Origin: Bradyrhizobium sp. AZCC 2176
Lineage (GTDB): Bacteria > Pseudomonadota > Alphaproteobacteria > Rhizobiales > Xanthobacteraceae
Reading direction: 5' to 3'
Length of the DNA stretch: 64,000 bases
Assembly: GCF_036924645.1 (NCBI RefSeq)
Contig: NZ_JAZHRX010000001.1
Coordinates: 5,297,501-5,361,500 of the forward strand
Shown here: positions 63,794 to 64,000 of the stretch, piece after piece
How the letters are laid out: each line of letters opens with the position of its first letter
Position numbering within the stretch: position 1 is the first letter of the stretch
Translations under genes and position numbers: made by a program
Notes under the pieces: model-generated
What the model saw: the letters and a program-made list of their open reading frames with translations, nothing else
Told to the model about the DNA's origin: nothing
The model's database searches: none

Positions 63794-64000
63794 CTACTGC
63801 AAGGGAATAAGTTCAGTTGGTAGCGGTCTCTTGCCCTGGGGGCAGCCCGTTCGGCCCCTGAGGGACTGAATCGGAGCTGGAGGCTCGTTGGAATGGTTCG
63901 GATCAGATGCCGATGCCTCGGTTGCGCTCATAAATTCGGCCACGTTCGATGACCATTCCACGTAACTAACAACGGCGAACGCAAGTACGAGCAAGGTGAG
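63794..64000 (-). CDS. Hypothetical small membrane protein (runs off the right edge)
   Basis: The frame is open from the window edge to TAG at 63794-63796. The visible 68 residues have a hydrophobic stretch near the edge (LLVLAFAVVSYV) and a polar tail rich in proline, serine and asparagine (SATEASASDPNHSNEPPAPIQ). The start is probably beyond the window. I recognise no family. It could be the end of a longer protein. Confidence 0.45.
   Translation of the reverse strand, partial: LTLLVLAFAVVSYVEWSSNVAEFMSATEASASDPNHSNEPPAPIQSLRGRTGCPQGKRPLPTELIPLQ

Overview
The window is high-GC DNA read almost entirely as closely packed genes on both strands. The gene set (tandem TRAP transporters, class II DAHP synthase, Kup paralogues, a lanthanide-type PQQ alcohol dehydrogenase cluster, a Bug-type binding protein, a CopG/PHB-depolymerase pair) and the short palindromic repeats between genes point to an alphaproteobacterium of the Bradyrhizobium/Nitrobacteraceae type. 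This is inferred from protein character only; no rRNA or tRNA gene was seen. It looks like chromosome. The only clear mobile element is one group II intron.

Layout. 1-7.5 kb: the 3' end of a TRAP binding-protein gene, its terminator, and a complete group IIC intron placed four bases beyond that terminator. Two TRAP small/large permease pairs follow on the minus strand. 7.8-10 kb: moaA, a proline-rich hypothetical protein and gph, all minus. 10.1-14.5 kb: remnants of an SDR gene and an AraC-type regulator, then rpiA, a DUF2059 secreted protein, gor and a 3-hydroxyacyl-CoA dehydrogenase. 14.6-18 kb: a flavodoxin-like reductase, an isochorismatase-like hydrolase, a small secreted protein, and an alpha/beta hydrolase whose 3' end runs into a palindromic repeat. 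18.1-23.5 kb: DAHP synthase, dgkA and nadE, then two secreted proteins on the other strand. 23.7-28.7 kb: two long hairpins, cysS, a 37-residue membrane protein, a GNAT acetyltransferase and cimA in an overlapping operon, then a VOC protein and a LOG-family protein. 28.9-34.5 kb: an Atm1-type ABC exporter, psd, pssA, then an RraA-like protein with a Bug-type binding protein.

34.7-43.8 kb: motA-motB, two tandem kup genes, a small membrane protein, a stand-alone DUF4118 protein and corA, together a cation-homeostasis block, then a membrane-anchored hypothetical. 44-47.1 kb (minus): a PQQ dehydrogenase of the methanol/ethanol family with a lanthanide-type active site, a short cytochrome c, and the quinoprotein-associated binding protein, with several repeats around the dehydrogenase gene. 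47.9-53.7 kb: a Tat-type amidohydrolase, a ThuA-like protein, and a large SAM-cyclase-ATPase-TPR signalling protein. 53.8-57.2 kb (minus): PHB-depolymerase-like esterase with an overlapping ribbon-helix-helix regulator, then an orphan Tat-exported solute-binding protein with a repetitive N-terminus. 57.4-64 kb: a CHASE3/PAS histidine kinase, small secreted proteins, an L,D-transpeptidase lipoprotein, and a translationally coupled haloperoxidase-like / c-haem protein pair.

No CRISPR array, prophage, restriction system or recognisable defence island was found. The features most worth follow-up are the quinoprotein cluster (missing vicinal disulfide, repeats on both sides of the gene), the haloperoxidase-like/c-haem pair with an altered catalytic motif, the stand-alone DUF4118 protein beside the Kup/CorA genes, the double hairpin before cysS, and the repeat-encoded protein ends.
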